NCBI RefSeq assembly: GCF_009741735.1
Contig: NZ_WHOH01000001.1
Coordinates: 1 to 64,000 of the forward strand
Source of the DNA: Lentibacillus sp. JNUCC-1
Lineage (GTDB): Bacteria > Bacillota > Bacilli > Bacillales > Amphibacillaceae
DNA length: 64,000 bases
Direction of reading: 5' to 3'
Part shown: piece by piece, positions 1-9,716 of the stretch
Layout: every line of letters starts with the position of its first letter
Position numbering within the stretch: position 1 is the first letter of the stretch
Notes under the pieces: generated by a model
The model's database searches: none
Told to the model about the DNA's origin: nothing
The model's input: the letters and a program-made list of their open reading frames with translations, nothing else
Made by a program: the position numbers and the translations under genes

Positions 1-95
1 ATTTGACATTTCGTCTGTCTGATATCATGTGACGTGTCCAAAATGGTTTCAATATCGGTTCTCGTTAACTGATCGACTGACATAAAATGCTTCAT
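1..95 (-). CDS. pyrB: Aspartate carbamoyltransferase, N-terminal fragment cut by window edge
   Basis: The reverse strand from 95 opens MKHFMSVDQLTRTDIETIL, which resembles the N-terminus of Bacillus PyrB, the catalytic chain that joins carbamoyl phosphate and aspartate in pyrimidine synthesis. Only about 31 codons are inside the window. An AGGAGG-like Shine-Dalgarno lies within the last codons of pyrP, and the start is 2 bases past the pyrP stop, so the two genes are translationally close. Position after pyrR and pyrP matches the B. subtilis pyr operon. Identity rests on this short stretch plus synteny. Confidence 0.8.
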   Translation of the reverse strand, partial: MKHFMSVDQLTRTDIETILDTSHDIRQTKCQ

Positions 96-97
96 AT

Positions 98-1494
98 TTA
101 CATAACCTCCCGAATGTGTGTTTCTGAATCATTTTTGTTGTCATCTCCAAACATGGCACCATTGCCATAACCACTCTCTTTACCAGGCAGGAGCAGGTTC
201 AGAAGGACGCCAATGATTGTTGCCAGTGCCATTCCTTCTACCTGAATAGCTTCATTTTGAATGTTGACTTTGATCAATGCGCCGCCAATTCCTATAACCA
301 AAATAACTGATGCAATAATCAAATTCCGTTTATCATTTAAGTCAACTTGATTATCGATTAACATACGCAGACCATTCGAAGCTATAATGCCAAACAACAG
401 AATGGATACCCCGCCCATAACTGCGGTTGGAATAGAAGCAATAAGCTCCGTGAAAATCCCGACAAAACCAAACATGATGGCCAGCACGGCTGCCCCCGCT
501 ACGACAAACACACTGAAGACACGTGTGATCGACAAAACGCCAATATTCTCTCCGTATGTTGTGTTTGGCGGCCCCCAAGCACGGAAGCAATCATCGTGGC
601 TACACCATCACCGAGTATAGACCGGTGCAACCCAGGCCGCTTCAGAAAATTACGCCCCGCGATTTTAGACAAGACCATTTGATCTCCGATGTGTTCTGCG
701 ATGGTCACAAGTGCTACAGGTACCATAAGTAAAATGATGCTCGTGTTAAAAACACTTAAGGGAGAATAGTCAATGAAAGGTAATACAAAGTCAGGCTTTT
801 TAAATACAGCTTGAACAAAACCGCCAAATGAACCTGAAGTGGTCAAATCATGCCACTGCTGAACGATTCCTGATGTATCAATGATTCCGGCGAATAAGCC
901 ATAGATATAGCCGCCAGTGATCCCAATCAAGATCGGTATCAGACCGAAAAATCCTTTGAAGAAAATAGTGGCTATGATTGCTATTGCCAGTGTGACCAAG
1001 GCAACACTTAAGTGCGTCCCGCTGTATACTTGTTCTGTGCCCGGCTTATACATTGCCATGTCTACAGCAGTTGCGGCAAGACTCAGTCCTATGACCATGA
1101 TGACAGGACCAACCACAATGGGCGGTAAGATCCGCATCAGCCAATTGAGGCCAAGCAGCCGGATAAATAAAGCAACCAGACCGTATACTGCACCTGCCAG
1201 AAAGCTGCCGATCATAACGCCGCCTGGACCGGTCGCCCCCATGACACTGATGATGGGGACGATAAATGCAAAACTCGACCCTAGATAAGCTGGTATTTTT
1301 CCTCTCGTAATGACAAGATAAGCTAATGTACCAAGTCCACTCGAAACAAGAGCAACCGCAATTGATAAATCTGTTAAAAACGGGACAAGAATGGTTGAAC
1401 CGAACATCGCAAATAAATGTTGAATACTTAATAACAGCCACTGTCTTGCTTTGGGTACCTCGTGTACATCCATTACCATTTCTGTTTGTTTCAT
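98..1494 (-). CDS. pyrP: Uracil permease, frameshifted in this sequence
   Basis: Nucleobase:cation symporter-2 family permease that imports uracil. The N-terminal part (499-1494) and C-terminal part (98-535) are in different frames. The first leaves the family sequence just after SVLGG; adding one G to the five-G run (plus-strand C run 572-576) gives GGPPNTTYGENIG and continues into LSITRVFSVF, the conserved NCS2 region. The restored protein is about 465 aa with around 12 membrane segments. ATG at 1494. It lies between pyrR and pyrB and is preceded by a PyrR attenuator. The lesion is probably a sequencing error, but a real null allele cannot be excluded. Confidence 0.9.
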
Positions 1495-1534
1495 TTTTCA
1501 GCCTCCATTCCTTTTTGTTTATCTGATCGATTAA

Positions 1535-1632
1535 ACAAAAAACCTCTTTGCAAAAGCCGCAAAGAGGTTGTGCAGAAGGCATAAAGCGCCCATGCATATG
1601 CTCAATCGACTTTTTAAACCTCTCTGGATTTA
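1535..1632 (-). promoter_or_regulatory. PyrR-dependent transcription attenuator ahead of pyrP
   Basis: On the minus strand, AATCCAGAGAGGTT (1630-1617) matches the PyrR binding loop of Bacillus pyr leaders. It is followed by an intrinsic terminator: stem AACCTCTTTGC/GCAAAGAGGTT (1569-1541) with a T run ending near 1535. By the known mechanism, UMP-bound PyrR stabilises the upstream binding hairpin and lets the terminator form, lowering pyrP and downstream pyr expression. It sits in the pyrR-pyrP intergenic gap, as in B. subtilis. Confidence 0.9.
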
Positions 1633-1651
1633 ATTAAAAGTCCTCATGTAT

Positions 1652-2230
<579 letters not shown>

Positions 2231-2244
2231 TTACTTCTGCAAAT

Positions 2245-2333
2245 AAAAACCCCTTTTGCCGAGTAAGCATAAAGGGGTTGTACATGATCTGTTCAGAATC
2301 ATGAATCCGTTCCTTATTAGCCTCTCTGGACGT
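2245..2333 (-). promoter_or_regulatory. PyrR-dependent attenuator ahead of pyrR
   Basis: The minus strand carries CGTCCAGAGAGGCT (2332-2319), a near-exact PyrR binding loop, followed by a terminator hairpin AACCCCTTT/AAAGGGGTT (2279-2248) and a T-rich tail. Its layout repeats that of the pyrP leader. It gives UMP-responsive control at the head of the pyr operon, consistent with autoregulation of pyrR. Confidence 0.9.
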
Positions 2334-2386
2334 AATTAAAGGACTATATTAAACTGCTCTCATTATGACAAATGAGATCCTTCTTG

Positions 2387-3298
2387 TCAATACATATTAG
2401 GCAGTTTATCAAGTAATTCATTGAAATAGATTGGAAGCGGCGCTTCAAATTGCATCCATTCCTTTGTATGAGGATGCGTAAAACCGATGATTTTAGCATG
2501 TAGTGCCTGTCCGTTGATCTGGAGTGTTTTTCTCGGACCGTATTTCGGATCGCCTGCTACAGGATAGCCAATATATTTCATATGAACCCGGATTTGATGT
2601 GTTCTCCCTGTTTCAAGCTTAGCAGAAATATGTGTGAAAGAAGGAAATCTTTCAAGCACATGAAAATGAGTTGTGGCGTCTTTGCCGTGATCAACAACAC
2701 CCATTTTTTGTCTGTTTTTTGGATCCCGGGCAATCGGGGCTTCTATCAGGCCTGATTCATGTTCAATAACGCCATGTACAATAGCCTCATACCTGCGATT
2801 AACAGTTTTATCCGCAAGCTGACGTGCCAAATCCTGGTGTGTCACATTATCCTTAGCGACAAGCAAAAGTCCGCTTGTGTCCTTGTCAATTCTGTGCACA
2901 ATACCCCGGCGATGTTCACCATTCTCGTCTGACAGATGGTTTGTGTGATGAAGGAGTGCATGTACCAGGGTACCCGACATATGCCCTGCAGACGGGTGAA
3001 CCACCATTCCTCGGGGTTTATTAACAACGAGCAACCAGTCATCTTCATATACAACATCAAGCGGTATTGCTTCTCCTTCAAACACTTGTTCTTCAACAAC
3101 AGGTATTTCCCACTCGAGTTTATCTCCTGGTGCACATTTATGATTTCCTTTTATCTGCTGCTGATTCACATGTACATAACCGTGTTGAATCCACGATTGA
3201 ATTTGTGAGCGTGAATAGTCGGGGTTAAGCTGAACCAGCAATTTATCTATACGTATACCGGCTTCCGGATTTGTTACGATATGTTTAAGTATTGTCAA
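2387..3298 (-). CDS. rluD: RluD-family ribosomal large subunit pseudouridine synthase (YlyB-like)
   Basis: 303 aa. An N-terminal S4 RNA-binding domain (about residues 17-62) precedes a PseudoU_synth_2 catalytic domain with [10 protein letters not shown] at 135-144; the first Asp of that motif (D138) is the catalytic residue in the family. [11 protein letters not shown], another family signature, follows. It should isomerise uridines in 23S rRNA. The start is TTG overlapping the lspA stop (TTGA), so it is translationally coupled to lspA. This is the position of B. subtilis ylyB. The exact target uridines cannot be read from sequence. Confidence 0.93.
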   Translation of the reverse strand: MTILKHIVTNPEAGIRIDKLLVQLNPDYSRSQIQSWIQHGYVHVNQQQIKGNHKCAPGDKLEWEIPVVEEQVFEGEAIPLDVVYEDDWLLVVNKPRGMVVHPSAGHMSGTLVHALLHHTNHLSDENGEHRRGIVHRIDKDTSGLLLVAKDNVTHQDLARQLADKTVNRRYEAIVHGVIEHESGLIEAPIARDPKNRQKMGVVDHGKDATTHFHVLERFPSFTHISAKLETGRTHQIRVHMKYIGYPVAGDPKYGPRKTLQINGQALHAKIIGFTHPHTKEWMQFEAPLPIYFNELLDKLPNMY

Positions 3299-3765
3299 GA
3301 TGGGGTCTGTCCTTTCTTTTTTTCTTCTACAAATGTGGCGATGATTACAAAAGCAACACCTACAACCAAGGCTGAATCGGCCACATTAAAGATAGGATAA
3401 TTGTAATTGAAAATCAAAAAGTCAAAGAAATCGACCACTTCTTTCCGAAACACCCGGTCTATTAAATTTCCGATTGCCCCACCAAGAATTAAGCTGAGCG
3501 CTATTCTCAAGAGCGGCTGATCAAGCGTGTATTTATGTAAGTAATAAATAATGCCAACGACTACAATGAGTGTCACAATATAAAAAAACCACATTTGTCC
3601 TTCAAGAATTCCCCAGGCCGCACCGGTATTTCGATGGGAAGTGATATAAAAGAAATCGTTAATGACCGTGATTTGCTCATATAGTTCCATTTCTTTAACA
3701 ATGATCCATTTCGTCAGCTGGTCAACTCCGATTATAAAAGCCGCCAGTAAATAGTACCTAATCAT
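3295..3765 (-). CDS. lspA: Prolipoprotein signal peptidase II
   Basis: 156 aa with four predicted membrane helices. The family motifs are present: [16 protein letters not shown] and [11 protein letters not shown], the last two holding the paired catalytic aspartates. LspA cleaves lipobox signal peptides after diacylglyceryl transfer; substrates in this window would include CtaC, YlaJ, YkyA and the polysaccharide deacetylase. The ATG has a GGAGGACAG-type ribosome site. In B. subtilis ileS and ylyA precede lspA; here divIVA does, with a terminator between them. Confidence 0.96.
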   Translation of the reverse strand: MIRYYLLAAFIIGVDQLTKWIIVKEMELYEQITVINDFFYITSHRNTGAAWGILEGQMWFFYIVTLIVVVGIIYYLHKYTLDQPLLRIALSLILGGAIGNLIDRVFRKEVVDFFDFLIFNYNYPIFNVADSALVVGVAFVIIATFVEEKKKGQTPS

Positions 3766-3854
3766 ACTCTGTCCTCCATAAGCCCTTAATACCCGCTGGA
3801 AAAAGATGCGAGGTGTCTTTTTATATTCTATATGTTTGCCATTTGCAAATCAAT

Positions 3855-3892
3855 TAAAAATCCCCTCAGTCCAATTCGGACGAGAGGATTTA
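3855..3892 (-). terminator. Intrinsic terminator after divIVA
   Basis: Minus-strand hairpin AAATCCTCTCGTCC/GGACTGAGGGGATTT with loop GAATT, followed by TTTTT. It separates divIVA from lspA. The CTCGTCC stem resembles terminators of T-box leaders, which is notable because ileS normally sits here, but no antiterminator GGGTGG element was found. Confidence 0.8.
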
Positions 3893-3925
3893 ACCATGCT
3901 TAAATATGAAGCCAGTCTTATGTAG

Positions 3926-4429
3926 TTAATACTCGGCTTGTACCGGTTCAGACGCTTCATTCATATCTTCATCGAATAAATGATCCCAATCATCTGTATC
4001 GATCATATCCATTTGAGCTTCAATCAGCATTTTCAAACGCGTGCGGAATACTTTAGCCTGCTTTTTTAACTCTTCCACTTCTATCTCAATACTGCGTGAT
4101 TTGTTCAATGATTCGTTAATGATCCGGTCGGCATTCTTCTCAGCCTCTTTGATGATTAACTTGGATTCTTTTTGAGCATTGCCTCTTAAGTCTTCAGCTG
4201 TTTCCTGAGCAATCAGAATGGACTTATTCAGCGTTTCTTCTATATTCGTGAAATGACTGAGTTTTTCGTTCATCTGATCGACTTTTTCCTGTAGATCTTT
4301 CTTTTCCCGAATAACCATTTCATAATCTTTTATGACCTGATCAAGAAATTCATTGACTTCATCTTCATCATAACCACGAAAACCTCTTGTAAATTCTTTA
4401 TTATGAATATCCAGGGGTGATAATGTCAT
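3926..4429 (-). CDS. divIVA: Cell division site and polar scaffold protein DivIVA
   Basis: 167 aa. The N-terminal DivIVA membrane-binding segment (LSPLDIHNKEFTRGFRGYD, about residues 3-21) is followed by a long coiled coil. The protein marks negatively curved membrane at septa and poles, recruits MinCD through MinJ and anchors the chromosome during sporulation. AGGAGGAACC precedes the ATG. It lies downstream of ylmH as in most Bacillaceae, but ileS does not follow. The acidic C-terminal tail is variable in the family. Confidence 0.95.
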   Translation of the reverse strand: MTLSPLDIHNKEFTRGFRGYDEDEVNEFLDQVIKDYEMVIREKKDLQEKVDQMNEKLSHFTNIEETLNKSILIAQETAEDLRGNAQKESKLIIKEAEKNADRIINESLNKSRSIEIEVEELKKQAKVFRTRLKMLIEAQMDMIDTDDWDHLFDEDMNEASEPVQAEY

Positions 4430-4556
4430 TTTGGTTCCTCCTCAATCAAAAAATCTGTTTAAGTATATCTATTATAGCGTATTTTCACCATAAGTCCTTA
4501 TATTTCTGCAAAAAACTACAAATTTTATCACGATTGCAATATAGCTGTTTCGATCT

Positions 4557-5306
4557 TCAGATTCCCTTTTCTTGTTTCACCGTTGACGGACAGTAATTTA
4601 CTTCTCCCTTACCGCGGACGGACAACAAATCCCCTTCCCGCAATTGAAACGCAACATCATCAACGCGTTTGAAATTCACTTTCACATATCCGCTTTTTAT
4701 ATATTGAACCGCTTTATTGCGTGATAAATGATAAATATCCCTTAAAATAACGTCCAGACGAAGTGAAGCAGCAATATGTTGCTTCTCAATCCAGTTTGAT
4801 TTTTTATCGAGTAAATTCTTAAGCGGCTTTTCCTGAAGCTGAATTGAAGCATGTTTGACCTTATCCAAATGAACCATTGTATAGTCTGCAATCTCTCGAG
4901 CTAGGATCATTTGAAAGACACCTTCTCCGACAATAATATCTCCAAGTTTTTGTCGTTTGATCCCCAGTGACAAAAATGCGCCCAGCACGTCCCTGTGTGA
5001 TATGGAAACAAACTGCTCAGGGAAAGATGTCTCCATTAACACGATATCAAAGTTTTCTTCTGAAATGGTTTCATAGTAAGGGGCAATGATTGCTCTCTTT
5101 TGCTCAGCATATTCACTGCCTCCAAAAAGCTCAAGGTTAAGATCATCATTCTCTGAACCCGCTAGTGTTCTTACAATATCTTGTTCTCTTGGATCTAAAA
5201 AGTCAGTCAGTTTGGGCTGATACTGACGCTCTACCATTTCCCGCCATGATAAAACCTGATCGATAAAAGGATGTTCGTCCTTACGGAAATGTTGATACAC
5301 ATCCAT
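4557..5306 (-). CDS. ylmH: S4-domain RNA-binding protein YlmH
   Basis: 249 aa. The first half is the YlmH N-terminal domain (YQHFRKDEHPFIDQVL), and an S4 RNA-binding domain occupies about residues 180-240 (LRLDVILRDIYHLSRNKAVQYI). Homologues bind stalled 50S-peptidyl-tRNA complexes and assist alanine tailing in ribosome quality control. ATG at 5306, immediately beside the ylmG stop, inside the conserved ylm division-linked operon. Confidence 0.93.
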   Translation of the reverse strand: MDVYQHFRKDEHPFIDQVLSWREMVERQYQPKLTDFLDPREQDIVRTLAGSENDDLNLELFGGSEYAEQKRAIIAPYYETISEENFDIVLMETSFPEQFVSISHRDVLGAFLSLGIKRQKLGDIIVGEGVFQMILAREIADYTMVHLDKVKHASIQLQEKPLKNLLDKKSNWIEKQHIAASLRLDVILRDIYHLSRNKAVQYIKSGYVKVNFKRVDDVAFQLREGDLLSVRGKGEVNYCPSTVKQEKGI

Positions 5307-5307
5307 G

Positions 5308-5589
5308 TTATATCACGACAAACAACATGAATTGCAGACTCATAATACCTTCTCTAGCCAGAATCAGTACAAAAATGGCTACGATTGGTGAAATATCAAT
5401 CATCCCAAGCGGCGGAATAAACTTTCTGAATATCTCCATGTAAGGCTCACATATCTTGGCCAAAAAAGTACCGAACGATGATTCCCGTGCCCCGGGGAAC
5501 CATGACATAAATACATAAATGATAATTGCGAAACTGTAAATGTACAACGCAAAGTATACCAATTGAAATAATGAACTGATCAAACCCAT
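5308..5589 (-). CDS. ylmG: YggT-family membrane protein YlmG
   Basis: 93 aa with two hydrophobic segments, typical of the YggT family. The conserved core SWFPGARESSFGTFLAKICEP and the FIPPLGMIDISPIVA motif are visible. The family is linked genetically to division and to nucleoid or thylakoid organisation in other lineages; its biochemical role is not established. It is packed one base from sepF and one from ylmH, so it is in the same operon. Confidence 0.92.
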   Translation of the reverse strand: MGLISSLFQLVYFALYIYSFAIIIYVFMSWFPGARESSFGTFLAKICEPYMEIFRKFIPPLGMIDISPIVAIFVLILAREGIMSLQFMLFVVI

Positions 5590-5590
5590 T

Positions 5591-6022
5591 CTACGACCAT
5601 CCTTTTATAAAGTCATCATTTTCGGCTATTGATTCTGAAATAGCTCCCGATACAGTAATGTTGTCAGGTGTGCAGAGAAACGTTTCCCTGCCGAGTTTTT
5701 GCATTTCACCCTCTAAAGCATAAACCGTACCGCTTAAAAAGTCGACAATGCGCCGCCCCTCTTTCTGGTCAACACGCTGCAAATTTACCACAACCGCACG
5801 TCTGTTGACAACATGGTCAGCAATTTCCTGTACTTCATTATATGTTCGCGGTTCGCACAACACAACTTTGGACGAGGGCTGCTGCATGCTTTTCAGGTTT
5901 ACCACATTGCCTTTATTACTGCCTTCCTGTGAATCATACTCCGGCACTCTTTCATCTGATTCTACGTACTCATACTCGTCATCCAGGGTGAATAAATCTT
6001 TAAATTTATTCTTGAAACCCAA
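5591..6022 (-). CDS. sepF: FtsZ-membrane tether SepF
   Basis: 143 aa. An N-terminal amphipathic segment ([12 protein letters not shown]) is the membrane anchor, then an acidic linker, then the SepF domain (about 55-135) with [13 protein letters not shown] and [16 protein letters not shown]. SepF polymerises into rings, bundles FtsZ filaments and overlaps functionally with FtsA. The start is TTG with AGGTGA upstream; the N-terminus matches B. subtilis SepF well enough to support it. Confidence 0.95.
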   Translation of the reverse strand: MGFKNKFKDLFTLDDEYEYVESDERVPEYDSQEGSNKGNVVNLKSMQQPSSKVVLCEPRTYNEVQEIADHVVNRRAVVVNLQRVDQKEGRRIVDFLSGTVYALEGEMQKLGRETFLCTPDNITVSGAISESIAENDDFIKGWS

Positions 6023-6028
6023 AGCAAA

Positions 6029-6724
6029 TCACCTGCTTTCGTTGTTTTCTGGTGGCCCTACCAGTTCTGTTCCGATCCTGATATGTGTGGCACCCTCTTC
6101 AATGGCAATCTCGTAGTCATTACTCATCCCCATAGATAGATAATGACACGGTGCGTGATCCCATTGTTCATTCTCAATTTGTACTTTCAACTCAGCCAGT
6201 GTACGAAAATATTGTCGCAACAGATCTTCATCTTTAATGTGGGGTGCCATGGTCATCAATCCAACCACTCGGATCTTTTCATAATCCGCCAGTTGCTCAA
6301 TAAAGTGGCTTGTTTCTTCAGGCGGCAGCCCCTGCTTTGTAGATTCTCCGCTGACGTTCACTTGCACAAAACAATCAACAGGTTTGTCGGCACGTTTATT
6401 AATCTCTTTTGCCAGCGATCGCCTGTCCAACGAGTGAATGGCAGCAACCTTTCCTACGACGTCACGAGCCTTCCGTGATTGAAGATTACCTATGAAATGC
6501 CAATTAACTTCGTGTTCAATAGCGTTATATTTTTCAGTTAGCCCTTCAAGTCGATTCTCACCGATATTTGTTATGCCAGCTTCAACGGCTTCTATGGTCC
6601 GTTCAGTCGAAGCATACTTTGTCACACCTATGACTGTCACATCCTCAGGATCGCGTCCGCCAGTCTGACATGCTTGTGAAATTTTTTGCTGTATATTGTT
6701 TAAATTATGTGCAACACTTAACAA
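6029..6724 (-). CDS. ylmE: Pyridoxal phosphate homeostasis protein, YggS/YlmE family
   Basis: The family start matches TTG at 6724 (LLSVAHNLNNI), giving 231 aa; the frame remains open upstream to 6829 but that part overlaps ylmD and has no family similarity. AGGGGA lies 9 bases before the TTG. The PLP lysine is in VTVIGVTKYAS, and HFIGNLQSRKAR, SMGMSNDYEIAIEEG and RIGTELVG are family motifs. The protein binds PLP without known enzymatic activity and buffers vitamin B6 and amino-acid pools. Confidence 0.9.
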   Translation of the reverse strand: MLSVAHNLNNIQQKISQACQTGGRDPEDVTVIGVTKYASTERTIEAVEAGITNIGENRLEGLTEKYNAIEHEVNWHFIGNLQSRKARDVVGKVAAIHSLDRRSLAKEINKRADKPVDCFVQVNVSGESTKQGLPPEETSHFIEQLADYEKIRVVGLMTMAPHIKDEDLLRQYFRTLAELKVQIENEQWDHAPCHYLSMGMSNDYEIAIEEGATHIRIGTELVGPPENNESR

Positions 6725-6749
6725 GTCGACATCTTCCCCTGTCAATATA

Positions 6750-7559
6750 TTAAACCGAATATCCGATGTAACCGAGCATTCGCCCCGTAGGTCCTTCTGC
6801 TCTTCTATGCGAAAAAAAGAGTTGATCATCGCGAAATGTGCAGTATTCGGTCACATCTATATTATGACGTAAAACGCCGTACTTTAAAAGGATTTCCACA
6901 TTTAATTGCTTTAAATCCAATAACCCATGTCCTTTTTTTGTCTTTTGAACAGTTGTTTCATGCCATTTTGAAGGGATTTGTTTAAGCACAGTCTCATCTA
7001 CTTCGTAAGCTTGTCGTGAAATCGACGGACCAATGGTGACTTTTATATTACGGAGAACCGAACCGTTTTTAACAAACCTTGTAATCATGCGGCCGGCGAT
7101 TTCCTGAACGGTTCCCTTCCAGCCTGCATGTGCAATGCCAATCCGGTGATCGACAGGATCGAAAAAATAAAGCGGTACACAATCTGCATAAAATGCTGCG
7201 AGCATGATACCTGACACATCTGTTATCAAACCATCAACACCTTGCAGGGCTGTTTGAAGCTCAGCAGCTCCTTTTCCTTTATCGTCCGCTGTGACCGTCT
7301 TGATGAGACTGTCATGTACCTGCTCCCCCACCACCCATCTGTCAAGAGAGAAGCCGAGCTCCTCCCCAAGCAAACGTCGGTTTTTTAGAACACGGTCATC
7401 TTCATCACCGACATGGAGACCAAGATTGAATGTATCATATGGGGGATGTCCAAACCCGTTTTGTCTCGATGTGAATCCAGCTTTTAAGGATGTGTCTATC
7501 TCCTGCCACTTTGTTATTCTTAATAAATGACCAGAATGATGTTCAAAACAATCCGTCAT
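6750..7559 (-). CDS. ylmD: Multicopper-type purine nucleoside phosphorylase / YfiH-family protein (YlmD)
   Basis: 269 aa, of the PgeF/YfiH family once called laccase-domain proteins. It has the metal-binding cysteine/histidine set: YADCVPLYFFD and IAHAGWKGTVQEIAG. Family members phosphorolyse purine nucleosides or deaminate adenosine, and the E. coli member edits misincorporated serine in cell-wall precursors, which would fit its place beside division genes. ATG at 7559. Which activity applies here is not readable from sequence. Confidence 0.9.
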   Translation of the reverse strand: MTDCFEHHSGHLLRITKWQEIDTSLKAGFTSRQNGFGHPPYDTFNLGLHVGDEDDRVLKNRRLLGEELGFSLDRWVVGEQVHDSLIKTVTADDKGKGAAELQTALQGVDGLITDVSGIMLAAFYADCVPLYFFDPVDHRIGIAHAGWKGTVQEIAGRMITRFVKNGSVLRNIKVTIGPSISRQAYEVDETVLKQIPSKWHETTVQKTKKGHGLLDLKQLNVEILLKYGVLRHNIDVTEYCTFRDDQLFFSHRRAEGPTGRMLGYIGYSV

Positions 7560-7620
7560 GCGAACCCTCCATACACGTTTCTTTTCATTTTACCATATTT
7601 CGCCTTATTTATAACTATAA

Positions 7621-7887
7621 TTATTCAAGTAACAGCTGATTAGGGTAAAGATCGGGATCATCTCTGTTATGCACAAGGATCACATCTGTTCCAATGGTCA
7701 CAATATGTTTCCAAGGAATAATCAATTCATCCGCTTTGCCAAACATACCACCTTTTTTGTCGTACAAAATAATGGCCGTAATTCGTCCTGTTCTCTCATC
7801 AATTTCCAAGTCCGAGATATGGCCGAGCCGACTGCCGTTTTCAACAATAATAACTTCTTTAATCTGCAACTCTGATAATAAAACCAT
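7621..7887 (-). CDS. ylmC: PRC-barrel sporulation protein, YlmC/YmxH family
   Basis: 88 aa from ATG at 7887 (an in-frame GTG at 7896 overlaps the AGGCAGGTG ribosome site and is less likely). The sequence MVLLSELQIKEVIIVENG and GHISDLEIDERTGRI is a small PRC-barrel domain. Homologues are carried by nearly all endospore formers next to sigG, but no precise function is known. It is followed downstream by ylmD in the same direction. Confidence 0.9.
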   Translation of the reverse strand: MVLLSELQIKEVIIVENGSRLGHISDLEIDERTGRITAIILYDKKGGMFGKADELIIPWKHIVTIGTDVILVHNRDDPDLYPNQLLLE

Positions 7888-7974
7888 TCTATACACCTGC
7901 CTTTATACATATATATGCATCACGATGGTGCACTATTATGTAAGAGGGCAGAAAGGATTTGTAATTAAAAGCAC

Positions 7975-8020
7975 AAAAAATCCGAACTGATCCATACTAA
8001 TATGGACCATTGTTCGGATT
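7975..8020 (-). terminator. Intrinsic terminator after sigG
   Basis: Minus-strand hairpin AATCCGAAC...GTTCGGATT with an inner extension TGGTCCATA/TATGGATCA and a TTTTTTG tail. It ends the sigG transcript before ylmC. Confidence 0.85.
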
Positions 8021-8071
8021 GTTGATCTTGATTCAAATGCTTCCAACCTCATAAACAGCTGGTGATGTGGT

Positions 8072-8851
8072 CTATTCAAACATTTCTTTATTCATTTGTT
8101 CTATAGCTGCCTTCTCAAGACGTGATACTTGAGCTTGCGATATACCAATTTCGTCAGCGACCTCCATTTGTGTTTTCCCTTGAAAAAACCGTTTGCTTAA
8201 GATCATTTTTTCCCGGTCATTCAACCGAAGCATTCCTTCTTTAAGTGAAAGTTTATCTACCCAACTGGAATCTTTCTCTTTTTCATCACCTAATTGGTCC
8301 ATTACATAAATCGGGTCTCCGCCGTCATTATAGATAGGCTCGTGCAATGAAACCGGATCTTGAATTGCATCCAGGGCAAATACAATTTCCGCATGCGATA
8401 TTCCCATCTCTTCCGCAATCTCCATCGCAGTTGGTTCTTTGGAAGTTTTTCCGATTAACTTCTCCCTTACCTGCAGTGCTTTGTACGCAGTATCTCTTAA
8501 TGATCTTGATACTCTGATTGGATTATTGTCTCTTAAATACCGTCTAATTTCACCGATGATCATCGGTACCGCATAAGTTGAAAATCTTACATTATGTCCT
8601 AAGTCGAAGTTATCAATGGATTTCATGAGCCCAATACATCCAACCTGAAACAGATCATCTACATACTCGCCCCGATTATTAAAACGCTGAATCACACTTA
8701 AAACAAGTCTTAAATTACCGTTAACCAATTCCTCTCTTGCTGAGAGGTCCCCGTTCTGCATTTTTACAAAAAGCTTTCTCATTTCATCATTTTTAAGTAC
8801 AGGTAATTTGGATGTATCCACACCACATATTACAACCTTATGTCTCGACAT
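8072..8851 (-). CDS. sigG: Late forespore sigma factor SigG
   Basis: 259 aa. The N-terminus (CGVDTSKLPVLKN) that binds anti-sigma factors is almost identical to B. subtilis SigG. Region 2 (RLVLSVIQRFNNRGEYVDDLFQ) and a C-terminal region 4 helix-turn-helix (EVADEIGISQAQVSRLEK) are intact. SigG drives spore coat-protecting, SASP and germination genes in the engulfed forespore. ATG with a GGGAGGGC ribosome site. A sigma F/G-type promoter sits just upstream, so it has its own transcription start apart from spoIIGA-sigE. Confidence 0.98.
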   Translation of the reverse strand: MSRHKVVICGVDTSKLPVLKNDEMRKLFVKMQNGDLSAREELVNGNLRLVLSVIQRFNNRGEYVDDLFQVGCIGLMKSIDNFDLGHNVRFSTYAVPMIIGEIRRYLRDNNPIRVSRSLRDTAYKALQVREKLIGKTSKEPTAMEIAEEMGISHAEIVFALDAIQDPVSLHEPIYNDGGDPIYVMDQLGDEKEKDSSWVDKLSLKEGMLRLNDREKMILSKRFFQGKTQMEVADEIGISQAQVSRLEKAAIEQMNKEMFE

Positions 8852-8886
8852 GTTCTGCCCTCCCAGTTCCTCTTGCTGTTCATGGA

Positions 8887-8916
8887 CAGTATCTCCGGGA
8901 GGGCATCGTTTTATGC
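8887..8916 (-). promoter_or_regulatory. Sigma F/sigma G-type promoter of sigG
   Basis: Minus strand: GCATA (8916-8912), a 15-base spacer, then GGAGATACTG (8896-8887). This fits the sigma F consensus GYATA and GGNNANANTR at every defined position, 36 bases upstream of the sigG ATG. In B. subtilis sigG is transcribed first by sigma F and then by sigma G itself, which agrees with this site. Confidence 0.75.
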
Positions 8917-8973
8917 AGATACATACGCGTACAAAATCATAAAAACAATATTAAACAAGCGCTGAACAGAGGG

Positions 8974-9693
8974 TTAGACCATTTTATTAAATTCTTTTTG
9001 AAGTCTAGAAATAATCTTCTTTTCAAGCCTCGATATATACGATTGGGAGATCCCCAGCATATCGGCGACAGCTTTTTGTGTTTGTTCTTCTTCACCAATC
9101 AGCCCAAACCTCAGCTCCATTATTTGCTTTTCTCGATCAGACAATGTAGATAAGGATTGTTTTAATAAATCCTTATCAACGTTAATGTCCAATTCGCGTG
9201 TGGTGATATCCTCCTCTGTACCAAGCACATCTGAAAGCAACAGTTCATTTCCATCCCAATCGATGTTAAGTGGTTCATCAAATGACACTTCAGATTTTGT
9301 TTTGTTATTACGACGCAAATACATTAAAATCTCATTTTCTATACAACGAGAAGCGTATGTTGCAAGTTTGATTTTCTTTTCTGGATCAAATGTGTTAACA
9401 GCTTTAATCAGCCCTATGGTTCCAATGCTGATCAGGTCTTCTATATTGATGCCGGTATTCTCAAATTTTCTTGCAATGTAGACAACCAGACGCAAATTAT
9501 GCTCTATCAGCATTGACCGTGCGGTTTCGTCTCCCTTTGGCAATTGAATGAGTAATGTTTGTTCTTCCTCTTTCGATAATGGGGGTGGAAGAGCTTCCCT
9601 GCCGCCGATATAATAAATTTCTTTGGGTTTAAACCCAAATTTAATAAGCAGCTTATACCACCATAAACGCAAACGCAGCTTTAACTGTTTCAA
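8974..9693 (-). CDS. sigE: Early mother-cell sigma factor SigE precursor
   Basis: 239 aa, nearly collinear with B. subtilis pro-SigE. The amphipathic pro-sequence ([19 protein letters not shown]) is removed by SpoIIGA after engagement of SpoIIR. Region 2 ([22 protein letters not shown]) and region 4 ([16 protein letters not shown]) are intact. TTG start with AAAGGAGCG upstream. It follows spoIIGA by 23 bases in one operon, so protease and substrate are made together. Confidence 0.98.
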   Translation of the reverse strand: MKQLKLRLRLWWYKLLIKFGFKPKEIYYIGGREALPPPLSKEEEQTLLIQLPKGDETARSMLIEHNLRLVVYIARKFENTGINIEDLISIGTIGLIKAVNTFDPEKKIKLATYASRCIENEILMYLRRNNKTKSEVSFDEPLNIDWDGNELLLSDVLGTEEDITTRELDINVDKDLLKQSLSTLSDREKQIMELRFGLIGEEEQTQKAVADMLGISQSYISRLEKKIISRLQKEFNKMV

Positions 9694-9716
9694 ATGTTAT
9701 CGCTCCTTTTAGACTT

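Noticed and set aside
98..1494. Programmed frameshifting in pyrP, murE or ftsA
   Set aside because: No slippery heptamer with a downstream pseudoknot, and the same lesion type recurs in unrelated genes.
3855..3892. T-box leader remnant of ileS
   Set aside because: Only a terminator-like stem is present. No specifier loop or GGGTGG antiterminator bulge was found, so it is annotated as a terminator.
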